In this document: positions 34,672 to 42,411 of the stretch, piece by piece | Layout of the letters: each line of letters begins with the position of its first letter | Position numbering within the stretch: the first letter of the stretch is position 1 | From: Acidobacteriota bacterium | GTDB lineage: Bacteria; Acidobacteriota; Terriglobia; Terriglobales; Acidobacteriaceae | Length of the DNA stretch: 64,000 nt | Assembly: GCA_018268915.1 (NCBI GenBank) | Contig: JAFDVQ010000001.1 | Location: forward strand, 434,001-498,000 | Reading direction: 5' to 3' | The notes under the pieces: generated by a model | Seen by the model: the letters and a program-made list of their open reading frames with translations, nothing else | What the model was told of the DNA's origin: nothing | The model's database searches: none | Translations under genes and position numbers: made by a program

Positions 34672-35214
34672 TTATCGACTCTTCACCATGTCGTCGATGG
34701 TGACTATCGGAAACGCCTTCGAATCCGGCTCGGTGTCGTAGGAAGAACGCTCTACCGATCCAGTCCCTTGCGCCCGCGCTGCTCTCAAGGCTTGTTCTGC
34801 ATTTCGAAGAACCACGAGAGGTGAGCGACCGCCGCTTCCGGCAACTCCGAAACAAGCCTCCAATGCCAATTCTTCGTCCTCAACGAAGATCTTGGTACCG
34901 AATGCTTCCTGCCTTAAGCGTTCTGCCATTCCGACAGCTTGAAAACTATTGCATCCTGGCAAAATAAGGCAGTATTCCCCGCCTTCGGAACTGCCCAGTG
35001 AATCATAACAACGCAGAACCCGCGCGATTCTCCTTGTGATCTCATGCTCGACCTCTGCCCGAGCCCTCATCTCGAGCCTCTCGAGACACCTTTCCCATCG
35101 GTCAATTCCGCAAAGGATCACCGCAAGTCCAGTTTTCAGTCGTTGCGCGCGGTCCGTCTCACGGAACAGTGTTGTGATAAGTTCATCCCGACCCAGAAGC
35201 ATGAAGTTCCTCAA
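34672..35214 (-). CDS. Degenerate GGDEF-domain protein
   Basis: This 180-residue protein has a GGDEF-like fold: RDELITTLFRETDRAQRLKTGLAVILCGIDRW, then helices and the signature region LGSSEGGEYCLILPG near 74-88. The signature reads EGGEY instead of GGDEF, so cyclase activity is doubtful; such proteins can bind GTP or c-di-GMP as sensors. No input domain or membrane helix is seen. A tail of about 20 residues follows the domain. The gene is convergent with hemW. Confidence 0.7.
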   Translation of the reverse strand: MRNFMLLGRDELITTLFRETDRAQRLKTGLAVILCGIDRWERCLERLEMRARAEVEHEITRRIARVLRCYDSLGSSEGGEYCLILPGCNSFQAVGMAERLRQEAFGTKIFVEDEELALEACFGVAGSGGRSPLVVLRNAEQALRAARAQGTGSVERSSYDTEPDSKAFPIVTIDDMVKSR

Positions 35215-35238
35215 CTACTGAGTCATCGGCCGTGACCA

Positions 35239-35337
35239 GGGAACATTTAGCCGGAACAGAGGCCGGATTGCGTGGTGTGTCGATGCAAAAAGAAATCCGG
35301 AGCTTTAGCCCCGGATCCTGTCACCCTTAATGTTCCC
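35239..35337. repeat. 99-bp element with 9-bp terminal inverted repeats (MITE-like)
   Basis: GGGAACATT at 35239-35247 and AATGTTCCC at 35329-35337 are perfect inverted copies. Inside is an ATCCGG/CCGGAT palindrome (35295-35316). It lies between the GGDEF-like gene and mqnD and carries no gene. The shape suggests a small non-autonomous mobile element or a dispersed intergenic repeat; I see no target-site duplication. Confidence 0.5.
35286..35316 (-). terminator. Terminator of mqnD
   Basis: On the minus strand, ATCCGGGGCTAAAGCTCCGGAT-type symmetry (stem ATCCGG at 35295-35300 with CCGGAT at 35311-35316) is followed by TTTCTTTTT. It lies 25 bases after the mqnD stop and inside the 99-bp element above. 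Confidence 0.7.
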
Positions 35338-35340
35338 GCT

Positions 35341-36213
35341 TCAATCCACAAACTCAACCCTAGGCTCGATCGGGATAATGCCGCGTCCATATCCCATCTC
35401 CAGCAACTTTCTGATCGCTTCACGTCCGTCCGGCCCGTAGTCCAGCGTCCGCTCATTTACGTACATGCTTACAAAACGGCTCGCAAGTCCGGTATCCAGG
35501 TCGCGTGCAAACTGCATGGCGTACTCCAGAGCCTGATCGCGATGCTCCAACCCGTGCTGGATACTGTCGCGCAGAGCCTTCGATATGATCTGATGCGCCT
35601 CTGATCCCAGAGATCGGCGTATCGCGTTACCGCCCAGGGGAAGTACCAGCTTTGTTGTTTCGCGCCACCAGACGCCGAGGTCAATAATCTTGTGCAGCCC
35701 GCTGCGGTTGTATGTGAGTTGCCCTTCGTGGATGATTAGTCCCGCCTCATACTTGCCGGCCAGCACCTGCGGAATGATCTGGTCGAACGGCACGACCTCT
35801 GTCTCAATCTCCGGATCGAAAATCTTCAATGCAAGATAAGCCGTCGTCAGCGTTCCCGGCACAGCAACCCGGATGCGGCGCAAATTCTCCGGAGCGATCT
35901 GCCGCGTGGCCACTACCATTGGCCCATAACCTTCGCCCACGCTGCCGCCGCAACCCATCAGAGCATAGTTGTCCTGAAGATAGGGGTACGCATGAAAGCT
36001 GATCGCTGTCACATCGTAGAACGCTTCATTCAGCGCTTTTCGATTCAGTGTCTCGATGTCAGTCAACGTGTGCGTGAACTTGTAACCCGGCACGCGAACC
36101 TTGTTGGTCGCCAAGCCGTAAAACATGAAAGCGTCGTCCGAATCCGGGCTGTGCGCGATCGAAATCTCCCGGACGGAATCGGAAACTGTAGATCCAGATA
36201 TCTTGGTGCTCAC
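35341..36213 (-). CDS. mqnD: MqnD-like menaquinone biosynthesis protein (futalosine pathway)
   Basis: From GTG 36213 the protein has about 290 residues. It has the periplasmic-binding-protein-like fold of MqnA/MqnD: SIAHSPDSDDAFMFYGL at the start, TAISFHAYPYLQDNYALM, GEGYGPMVV, then VAVPGTLTTAYLAL and GLIIHEGQLTYNRSGL. MqnD converts cyclic dehypoxanthinylfutalosine to 1,4-dihydroxy-6-naphthoate. The open frame reaches 36324 but its first 37 residues overlap the end of bioY; AAAGGA lies about 12 bases before the GTG. A 55-base gap to bioY on the same strand suggests joint transcription. Confidence 0.78.
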   Translation of the reverse strand: MSTKISGSTVSDSVREISIAHSPDSDDAFMFYGLATNKVRVPGYKFTHTLTDIETLNRKALNEAFYDVTAISFHAYPYLQDNYALMGCGGSVGEGYGPMVVATRQIAPENLRRIRVAVPGTLTTAYLALKIFDPEIETEVVPFDQIIPQVLAGKYEAGLIIHEGQLTYNRSGLHKIIDLGVWWRETTKLVLPLGGNAIRRSLGSEAHQIISKALRDSIQHGLEHRDQALEYAMQFARDLDTGLASRFVSMYVNERTLDYGPDGREAIRKLLEMGYGRGIIPIEPRVEFVD

Positions 36214-36268
36214 TTGAGACAACAATCCTTTCGGCAAACTACCGGTGCCTGTGTCTATCAGGATACGT

Positions 36269-36862
36269 CTATTGTTTGCGCCGAACGCGGTCCCAGCCGG
36301 TGACAATACCCGCCGCAGCGACAACCTTCAGCGCGTCACCAGGCAGGAAGGGAAGGACCGCCAGCGAGACCGCTGACCCGAACTGGGCATGCGTGGAGGC
36401 CGCAAGCCACGCCAATCCGCAAAGCAGAATCACTCCGTTGCCTGCGGCAGCGCTCAAGACCGCTCCAGCGAAGCCCCGCGAGACATGTTTCCGCAGCCAG
36501 CTCACGAGCATTGTGGCAACCGGATACGACATCAGGTATCCACCCGTTGGTCCCCACAGGTGTGCTAACCCAGCGCCAAGCACAAACCCCGGTGCAAAGA
36601 CCGGTAATCCGGCCGCGCCCTCAAGCAGATATGTTCCGAGCGTCGCGGCAGCCTGCCTGGGGCTGAGAATCAATCCCAGCAGCAATACCGCAAACGGCTG
36701 CAGTGTCAGCGGAACAGGCGTAAACCACAACGGCACCGTTACATGCGAGGAAACGGCAACAAGAGCGCTTCCGGCGAGGACCACCCCTGCTCCACGTAGA
36801 GCACTCGATGCAGCAGAATTCGCGATTTCTGAAGCCAAAGGCTTCGAAAGTTCATTTTCCAA
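36269..36862 (-). CDS. bioY: Biotin transporter substrate-binding subunit BioY
   Basis: This 197-residue integral membrane protein has BioY motifs: VPLWFTPVPLTLQPFAVLLL near 44, LEGAAGLPVF, HLWGPTGGYLMSYPVA near 101, and a C-terminal LPFLPGDALKVVAAA. BioY binds biotin and works alone or with the energy-coupling module EcfAT. No ecf genes are nearby. The start codon is TTG at 36862, with AAGGA 7 bases upstream. Confidence 0.93.
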   Translation of the reverse strand: MENELSKPLASEIANSAASSALRGAGVVLAGSALVAVSSHVTVPLWFTPVPLTLQPFAVLLLGLILSPRQAAATLGTYLLEGAAGLPVFAPGFVLGAGLAHLWGPTGGYLMSYPVATMLVSWLRKHVSRGFAGAVLSAAAGNGVILLCGLAWLAASTHAQFGSAVSLAVLPFLPGDALKVVAAAGIVTGWDRVRRKQ

Positions 36863-36872
36863 CTTGTAGTCC

Positions 36873-37097
36873 TTACCTCTCTGACTCTTCTGATTCTTTC
36901 TGAGTGTTCAGCCTGATCGTGCCCCCTTGAGCTGAAACTTCCATCGGCCTTTTACGGTGACGCCAGACGTGACGAGCTACACCCGCGGCCGCCAGCAGCA
37001 GACCCCCCAAAGAAACCATAAGCGCGATGAATAACCAGCGCGTCACGACCGAGCCCAGAATATCAGACAGAGGACTATGAACCCTTGAGTAGGACAA
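36873..37097 (-). CDS. Small single-pass membrane protein, unknown
   Basis: This 74-residue frame ends 10 bases before the bioY start. One hydrophobic helix lies near 19-40 (RWLFIALMVSLGGLLLAAAGV), followed by a basic stretch (RHVWRHRKRP) and a hydrophilic tail, so the tail should face the cytosol. The start codon (TTG 37097) has no ribosome binding site and is uncertain. The close spacing suggests co-transcription with bioY. The family is not recognised. Confidence 0.45.
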   Translation of the reverse strand: MSYSRVHSPLSDILGSVVTRWLFIALMVSLGGLLLAAAGVARHVWRHRKRPMEVSAQGGTIRLNTQKESEESER

Positions 37098-37207
37098 TAC
37101 GCTACGAGAAGCCGCCTGAAGCCTGGGGCGAAAACTGGACGTTTCTACGCGCTCGGGTCAGCAAGAGTCTTAGCTCCGGCGATATGGAGCCACAGAACAC
37201 TGAGAGT

Positions 37208-37546
37208 CTACTTAGCACCTGCCATCGTGCCGAACATCCATTCCAGGTAGGCGGCGCTGCCGCTTTCAACCGGCACCACCAAAAACTCAGGCACCCTGTA
37301 AGTGTGAATTTCTTTCAGCCTTTTCTCCAGCTGATCCAGCTTGTCAGTGCTGGTCTTCAGCAGAACCATGGTCTCTGGCGCCGACTGAATCTGCTCGTTC
37401 CAGTGATAGATCGACTGCACCACCGGCAATAGAGTCGCGCACGCGACCAGTCGCTCCTCGACCAGCGTGCGTCCCAGCTTGTTCGCTTCTTCAAGAGTGC
37501 TTTCGGTCGTCAGAACGATGCGAGCCTGCTGGCGGTTCTCTTGCAT
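37208..37546 (-). CDS. cutA: Divalent-cation tolerance protein CutA
   Basis: This 112-residue trimeric ferredoxin-like protein has a TTESTLEEANKLGRTLVEER start, the family motif ACATLLPVVQSIYHWNEQI, then LLKTSTDKLDQLEKRLKEIH and VPEFLVVPV. The role in copper and divalent metal tolerance is known for E. coli CutA. The ATG at 37546 has GGGAGAG upstream. The longer frame to 37633 adds 29 residues with no family similarity. Confidence 0.92.
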   Translation of the reverse strand: MQENRQQARIVLTTESTLEEANKLGRTLVEERLVACATLLPVVQSIYHWNEQIQSAPETMVLLKTSTDKLDQLEKRLKEIHTYRVPEFLVVPVESGSAAYLEWMFGTMAGAK

Positions 37547-37820
37547 TTTTCTCTCCCGGTGGGGTGTAAGGTCCAGTGTACGGACAAAGCGCTGCCCGCT
37601 TATGACATTTTTCGCACTGCGAATCAAACTCACCGCCTAAACGTAACTGCCCTCGTCACTTTGGAGTCGGACATCGGTAGTGGGTCCGTTTGAAGTGACC
37701 CACGAACCGGACATCCATCAACTTGCCGACTTCAGTTCCATGTTGCAGTATTGTTCCTTGCGGCCCGCATCTTAGTCTTCGCAACCCCTGCGGCTATCGA
37801 GCCGCCCAGGAGAACGATCC

Positions 37821-39224
37821 ATGAGTTCCGTAATCAAATTCGGCACCTCCGGCTGGAGGGCCATCGTTGCTGACGAGTTCACGTTGGCTAACATTCGCCT
37901 GGCCATTGCAGGCATCGCCGCGTACGTCAAAACCCAGCCCGAGCCGCACCGCGTGCTCATTGGTCGCGACCCGCGCTTCCTGGGCGAATCCTTTGTCGCT
38001 GAAGCCGCCAAGATCCTCGCCGGCGCAGACATCACGCCGATTGTCATTCCGGATGCCGCACCCACACCTGCCATCTCTCAGGCGGTGCGCGCGCTCAAGA
38101 CCTCCGGCGCCATCAACTTCACCGCATCGCATAATCCGCCTGAGTACAACGGCATCAAGTTCTCCACCCATGACGGTGCCCCAGCCCTGCCCGAAGTCAC
38201 AAAACAGATCGAAGCCGCGATCAATGCCAACACCGAAGGCAAGATTCCCCACGCCGAACCGCCCAAGAAGGGCTGGGAGACGGCCGACGTGAAGCCCGGA
38301 TTTCTTCACCGTCTCGGCGAACTCGTCGACCTCAAAACGATCGCCAAATCGCACATCAAGGTTGTCTTCGATCCCTTCTGGGGTGCCGGCCGTGGCTATA
38401 GCTGCCACCTCCTCCGCGAGGCAGGGGTTGAAGTTGCCACTGTGCACGACTACCGCGACGTTCTCTTCGGCGGCCACGCACCCGAGCCAGATGACCATCT
38501 GCTTTCCGACTGCAAGAAGAAGATGAAGGAGTTCGGCGCGAAGATCGGCATTGCCACCGATGGTGACGCCGACCGCTTCGGCATCGTCGATGAAGACGGT
38601 ACATTCATCCAACCTAACTACGTCATCGCGCTGCTTTTCGACTACCTTGTTGAAACTCGCGGCTGGAAGAATGGCGTAGCCAAGAGCGTTGCGACCACCA
38701 ACCTGGTCAATGCCCTCGCCGACTACCACAAAGTTCCGCTCTTCGAAACTCCGGTAGGCTTCAAATACATCGGCGAGCTCATCATTGCGGACAAAATTGC
38801 CATCGGCGGCGAAGAATCTGCCGGTCTTACCATCCGAGGACACGTGCCAGAGAAGGACGGCATAATCGCTGGTCTCCTCGTCACGGAGATGGTTGCAGCC
38901 CGCGGCAAGAGCATTGGCCGCCAGCTCAATGAGTTGTTTGCCAAGGTTGGTTCCTACTACCCCGTTCGCGAGAACTTCCACTTGACCCCACAGCGCAAAG
39001 CCGCGTTCACTGAAGAATTGAAGAAGGATCCAACCGAGCTCGGCGGCCGCAAAGTTAAGGAAGTTGTGCGCACCGACGGACTCAAACTGGTCCTCGACGA
39101 CGGATCGTGGGTGTGCTTCCGCCTTTCTGGCACTGAGCCGGTGGTGCGGGCTTACACTGAGGCGCGCGACGAGAAAGATATGGTCGCTCTTCGGTCCGCC
39201 GCGGAAAAGTTCGTTCAGGGTTGA
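37821..39224 (+). CDS. Phosphoglucomutase/phosphomannomutase family protein
   Basis: This 467-residue alpha-D-phosphohexomutase has all four domain signatures: active-site Ser in NFTASHNPPEYNGIKFS near 99, metal loop ATDGDADRFGI near 244, sugar-specificity loop GGEESAGL near 332, and the phosphate-binding CFRLSGTEPVVRAY near 434. It interconverts hexose 1- and 6-phosphates for glycogen, trehalose or cell-envelope sugars; glucose versus mannose versus glucosamine preference cannot be fixed by eye. The start ATG 37821 sits after AGGAGAACGATCC. The gene is followed 26 bases later by the FtsB-like gene. Confidence 0.93.
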   Translation: MSSVIKFGTSGWRAIVADEFTLANIRLAIAGIAAYVKTQPEPHRVLIGRDPRFLGESFVAEAAKILAGADITPIVIPDAAPTPAISQAVRALKTSGAINFTASHNPPEYNGIKFSTHDGAPALPEVTKQIEAAINANTEGKIPHAEPPKKGWETADVKPGFLHRLGELVDLKTIAKSHIKVVFDPFWGAGRGYSCHLLREAGVEVATVHDYRDVLFGGHAPEPDDHLLSDCKKKMKEFGAKIGIATDGDADRFGIVDEDGTFIQPNYVIALLFDYLVETRGWKNGVAKSVATTNLVNALADYHKVPLFETPVGFKYIGELIIADKIAIGGEESAGLTIRGHVPEKDGIIAGLLVTEMVAARGKSIGRQLNELFAKVGSYYPVRENFHLTPQRKAAFTEELKKDPTELGGRKVKEVVRTDGLKLVLDDGSWVCFRLSGTEPVVRAYTEARDEKDMVALRSAAEKFVQG

Positions 39225-39250
39225 TCTATCAATTTGCGGCCGAGGCCAAT

Positions 39251-39649
39251 ATGCAGCACCCAAATCTGTTCAGTCCAAAAAAAGAAGCGGCCACCGAGCC
39301 GCGTCCGTTGTCTCAGCGGGCTCTCCAGTGGCTACAGCAGGGATGGCGTCCAGCAGGCACGGTCTTCGCAGTTGCTCTAGCCTTGGCCTTTGCTTGGAGC
39401 GTAGTCAATGGCCGACATGGGCTTTCGACCTGGTATGGCCAGCGCAGCCAGGAGAGACAGCTCAAGAACGAAATCCAGCAGTTGGAAGAAGAAAACTCCC
39501 ACCTGCGCCAGCACGTCGACCGATTGAAGAAAGATCCGGATGCAATCGAGCACGAGGCGCGGGAAAAACTCCACTACGCCCGGCCCGGCGAAGTGATCTA
39601 CAGCCTGCCCCCTGACCCCAAAAAGCAGGCGCCCACACAGGCTCGCTAA
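39251..39649 (+). CDS. Septum formation initiator (FtsB/DivIC family)
   Basis: This protein of about 132 residues has one membrane helix near 36-53 (GTVFAVALALAFAWSVV). A coiled coil follows (RQLKNEIQQLEEENSHLRQH), then the DivIC/FtsB motif DPDAIEHEAREKLHYARPGE, where E-x-x-A-R-E-x-L is typical. It should join FtsL and FtsQ in the divisome. I used ATG 39251 (GAGG upstream) rather than the upstream TTG at 39221. Confidence 0.88.
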   Translation: MQHPNLFSPKKEAATEPRPLSQRALQWLQQGWRPAGTVFAVALALAFAWSVVNGRHGLSTWYGQRSQERQLKNEIQQLEEENSHLRQHVDRLKKDPDAIEHEAREKLHYARPGEVIYSLPPDPKKQAPTQAR

Positions 39650-39664
39650 GTTTCAAAGCGAGAT

Positions 39665-40552
39665 TCAGACATTTCTGGAAAACCAGGCCACCCCGGCTCC
39701 AGCCAACGGCGCATTGTCTCCCAGTTCTGCGACTCGAACCTCGATCTGGGTATCTGGCAGCTCAGCCTTCACTGCGTCTAGAAACAGCGGCGCCGACCGA
39801 GAAATCCCGCCTCCCAGCACCACGACATCCGGCGCAAAATCTGCCAGCAGCCGCTTGATCGCGATTCCCAGGGTTTTTCCAAATTCATGGAATACCGCCG
39901 CCGCATCCGCATCGCCTCCGACCGCGTAGTGGGCGATTGAAGCCACCTCCCGCTCTTGGCCAGTACGGTCCGTGTAAGACTTCTTGATCGCGCGCGTCGA
40001 GATCAGGTCTTCGGCAATCCCGCCCTCGTACGGCGCATTCCAGATTTCGCCGCCACTTGGAACTCCCTTGCCTTCCGTCACCACGCGTCCATCCACGGCG
40101 AATCCCGACCCGAGCCCCGTCCCCAGCGTGAAACACACTACCCTGTTCACACCTTGTGCCGCGCCCGCGCCAACTTCTCCCAGCAAATACGCCGCGGCGT
40201 CATTGAGGAATTGCACTTGTTCCGATTTCCATCCAAATTTCGCCGCGAGCGCCTCACTCACGTTGACGCCGTAGAGATACGGCATCTTGTGCTCCATCCA
40301 GCTGATGCCTTTTTCATAGTCGAATGGGCCCGGCATCGCGAATTCCGCACCTTCAACACCCTCGACTCCTGCACTTGCCTGCCGCCCGAGCGAATGAAGA
40401 ACATCCAGAAAGGCGGCGCTCGTCTCTTCCTCAGGCAGGTTCGCACGGACAACCGGACCTAACTGGTAGCCTTGCCGGCGACAAACCGCCGCGGAAATAT
40501 GACTTCCACCTACGTCGTAAGCAAGAACACACGGATCAACATCCGAACTCAA
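39665..40552 (-). CDS. ROK family sugar kinase (glucokinase-like)
   Basis: This protein of about 295 residues has the ATPase fold of ROK kinases: LAYDVGGSHISAAV near the start, substrate Asn/Asp in QVQFLNDAAAYLLGE, phosphate loop CFTLGTGLGSGFAVDG, and C-terminal VVLGGGISRSAPLF. The ROK zinc motif (CxCGxxGC) is absent: the corresponding stretch reads GGEIWNAPYEGGIAED, as in some zinc-free kinases. I prefer TTG 40552 (CAGGAG upstream) over ATG 40579, but either is possible. It is convergent with the FtsB-like gene. Confidence 0.85.
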   Translation of the reverse strand: MSSDVDPCVLAYDVGGSHISAAVCRRQGYQLGPVVRANLPEEETSAAFLDVLHSLGRQASAGVEGVEGAEFAMPGPFDYEKGISWMEHKMPYLYGVNVSEALAAKFGWKSEQVQFLNDAAAYLLGEVGAGAAQGVNRVVCFTLGTGLGSGFAVDGRVVTEGKGVPSGGEIWNAPYEGGIAEDLISTRAIKKSYTDRTGQEREVASIAHYAVGGDADAAAVFHEFGKTLGIAIKRLLADFAPDVVVLGGGISRSAPLFLDAVKAELPDTQIEVRVAELGDNAPLAGAGVAWFSRNV

Positions 40553-40693
40553 GGAACACACTCCTGGCAACCCATCCATTGTAAGTGTACGAACTACTCA
40601 GGACCCGCGCTTACGGCGACGTTGCTAAGGTCGTTTTTACCTCGCATTGACATTCACTTCAGTCAACTGCCCGGTATAGTAATTTCAATCTGC

Positions 40694-41563
40694 ATGCGAT
40701 TTCCCCTGCGGCTATTCTTGATCGCTATAACTGCATTCCTGCAAGCCCCGCTCTCCGCCCAGATGCCCTTCTATACCGACAACGCCGACGTGACCGATCA
40801 GGGCACACTTCACTTTGAGGGCTACAACGAGCTCGACGGTCTTCAGTCTGCGCAGTACCCTGATCTCCGCCAGAATACAGCCAACTTTAAGGTCAACTAT
40901 GGCCTTCCCCGCAATCTCGAACTCGACTTCGACATCCCATGGCTCGCCATCTATCGCGCTTCCGCGTCACGCACCACTTTAGGCAATGGTGACGCCGACA
41001 TGGGAATCAAGTGGAACTTCTACAAGTCCTCTCGCCCGCTCCGTATTCCATCTCTTTCCTCAAGTCTCTATGTCGAGTTTCCAACAGGAGATGAACGACA
41101 GTCCCTCGGCTCCGGCGAAACAGACTATGCGCTCAACTCCATTGCGCAGGAATCGATCTCGGATAAAACGAGACTCACAGGAAACTTCGGATTTCTTTTT
41201 GCTGGAAACACCAGCACCGGCGTCCTCGGAATCCAGACAACCCGCGGCCATGTCTACACTGGCGGTGTATCCCTCACCCACGATTTCAATCCACGCCTTA
41301 CCTTTGGCGGAGAGCTCTATGGAGCAATAGACGACAACAACGGCCTCGGCAAAGACCAGCTTCAGGCTCTGCTCGGCGGCGCCTGGGCTTTCAATAGCCG
41401 AACCAGCTTCACGTTTGCGATTATTGGCGGAGCCCATATCGCCAGCCCGAAAATCGGCTGCCAGTTCGGCTACGAGATAGATTTCCCGCTTCGCCACGCC
41501 TCTCCTCAAATAAAATCCGCAGTCAACGATCCCATCGCTACCCCACAACGGAGAACCCAATGA
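40694..41563 (+). CDS. Outer-membrane barrel-like transporter protein
   Basis: From ATG 40694 the protein has 289 residues with a signal peptide (MRFPLRLFLIAITAFLQAPL). Alternating strands rich in aromatic and Gly residues follow (NFKVNYGLPRNLELDFDIPW, LTGNFGFLFAGNTS, HVYTGGVSLTHDFNPRLTFG), as in the Phenol_MetA_deg/transporter barrels. The cargo is unknown. Its stop overlaps the start of the cNMP-binding gene by 4 bases (ATGA at 41560), so the two are translationally coupled. Confidence 0.65.
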   Translation: MRFPLRLFLIAITAFLQAPLSAQMPFYTDNADVTDQGTLHFEGYNELDGLQSAQYPDLRQNTANFKVNYGLPRNLELDFDIPWLAIYRASASRTTLGNGDADMGIKWNFYKSSRPLRIPSLSSSLYVEFPTGDERQSLGSGETDYALNSIAQESISDKTRLTGNFGFLFAGNTSTGVLGIQTTRGHVYTGGVSLTHDFNPRLTFGGELYGAIDDNNGLGKDQLQALLGGAWAFNSRTSFTFAIIGGAHIASPKIGCQFGYEIDFPLRHASPQIKSAVNDPIATPQRRTQ

Positions 41564-42411
41564 GCTGCAAACCAGGAATACTCAAGACCGTTCCCCTCTT
41601 CTCTCTTCTTGACGACGACGAGATCGCTGTCCTTGCGTCACAAGTTGACATCAAGAACTATTCAGCCCGGCAACGCATCTACAAGGCCGGCGATGTTGGG
41701 TTGGCTTATGTCACCGTCTCAGGAAAAGTTCGTGTGACCACCATCGACGAAGATCATCAGGAGGTCATCGTCGATGAGCCCGGCCCTGGCGAATTCTTCG
41801 GATTCGCCTCGATGCTTGAGCAGAATTCACACCAGACCAATGCCACCGCCGTCGAAGAGTCCGTTTGCCTCGAGATCTCCCGCGATGACATTCAAACCCT
41901 GATGCTTCGCAAGCCCGATGCCGGCATGGATCTGCTCACTACCCTTGCCCACCAGTATCATGCTGCGCACCAACTTGTGCGGCTCCGAGCGACACGCAGT
42001 CCCAACGAGATCATCGAAACGCAGGAGACCACAGGCGAGCGTATCGCCGATGCAGTCGCCGGCTTCGGCGGGTCCTGGACCTTCATCATCACCTTTGCGG
42101 TGGTCCTGGTTCTCTACAGCTCGGCGAATATACTTCTCGACAAAAAAGCATGGGATCCCTACCCATTCATCCTTCTCAATCTCTTTTTATCCATGCTCGC
42201 CGCCCTTCAGGCACCAGTCATCATGATGAGCCAGAACCGCCAGGACGCAAAGGACCGAGTCCGCAGCGAACTCGACTTCGAGGTCAACCGCCGCGCGGAA
42301 TTGGAGATTCAGGGTATTTCGCGGAAGATGCACCTTCTCGACGAACGCATCGACGACCTCTCGGACCTGCTTCGTCGAAAGCCACTGCCGACAGAGGCTG
42401 GTGGCGATTAG
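41560..42411 (+). CDS. Cyclic-nucleotide-binding domain fused to DUF1003 membrane domain
   Basis: This 283-residue protein has a cNMP-binding (CAP_ED-like) beta-roll at about 1-125 (IYKAGDVGLAYVTVSGKVRV, GEFFGFASMLEQNSHQTNA). A DUF1003-type two-helix membrane domain follows: RIADAVAGFGGSWTFIITF, then DPYPFILLNLFLSMLAALQA near 190-225, MSQNRQDAKDRVRSELD and a charged coiled tail. It could be a membrane protein gated by a cyclic nucleotide or a related ligand. There is no DNA-binding domain. It is coupled to the barrel gene upstream and its 3' end overlaps the convergent porin gene by 4 bases. Confidence 0.85.
   Translation: MSCKPGILKTVPLFSLLDDDEIAVLASQVDIKNYSARQRIYKAGDVGLAYVTVSGKVRVTTIDEDHQEVIVDEPGPGEFFGFASMLEQNSHQTNATAVEESVCLEISRDDIQTLMLRKPDAGMDLLTTLAHQYHAAHQLVRLRATRSPNEIIETQETTGERIADAVAGFGGSWTFIITFAVVLVLYSSANILLDKKAWDPYPFILLNLFLSMLAALQAPVIMMSQNRQDAKDRVRSELDFEVNRRAELEIQGISRKMHLLDERIDDLSDLLRRKPLPTEAGGD

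Noticed and set aside
37794..39263. A 489-codon minus-strand frame spanning the phosphohexomutase
   Set aside because: It is as long as a real gene, but mirrors a well-defined phosphohexomutase on the plus strand and shows only composition-driven Gly/Val/Asp runs.
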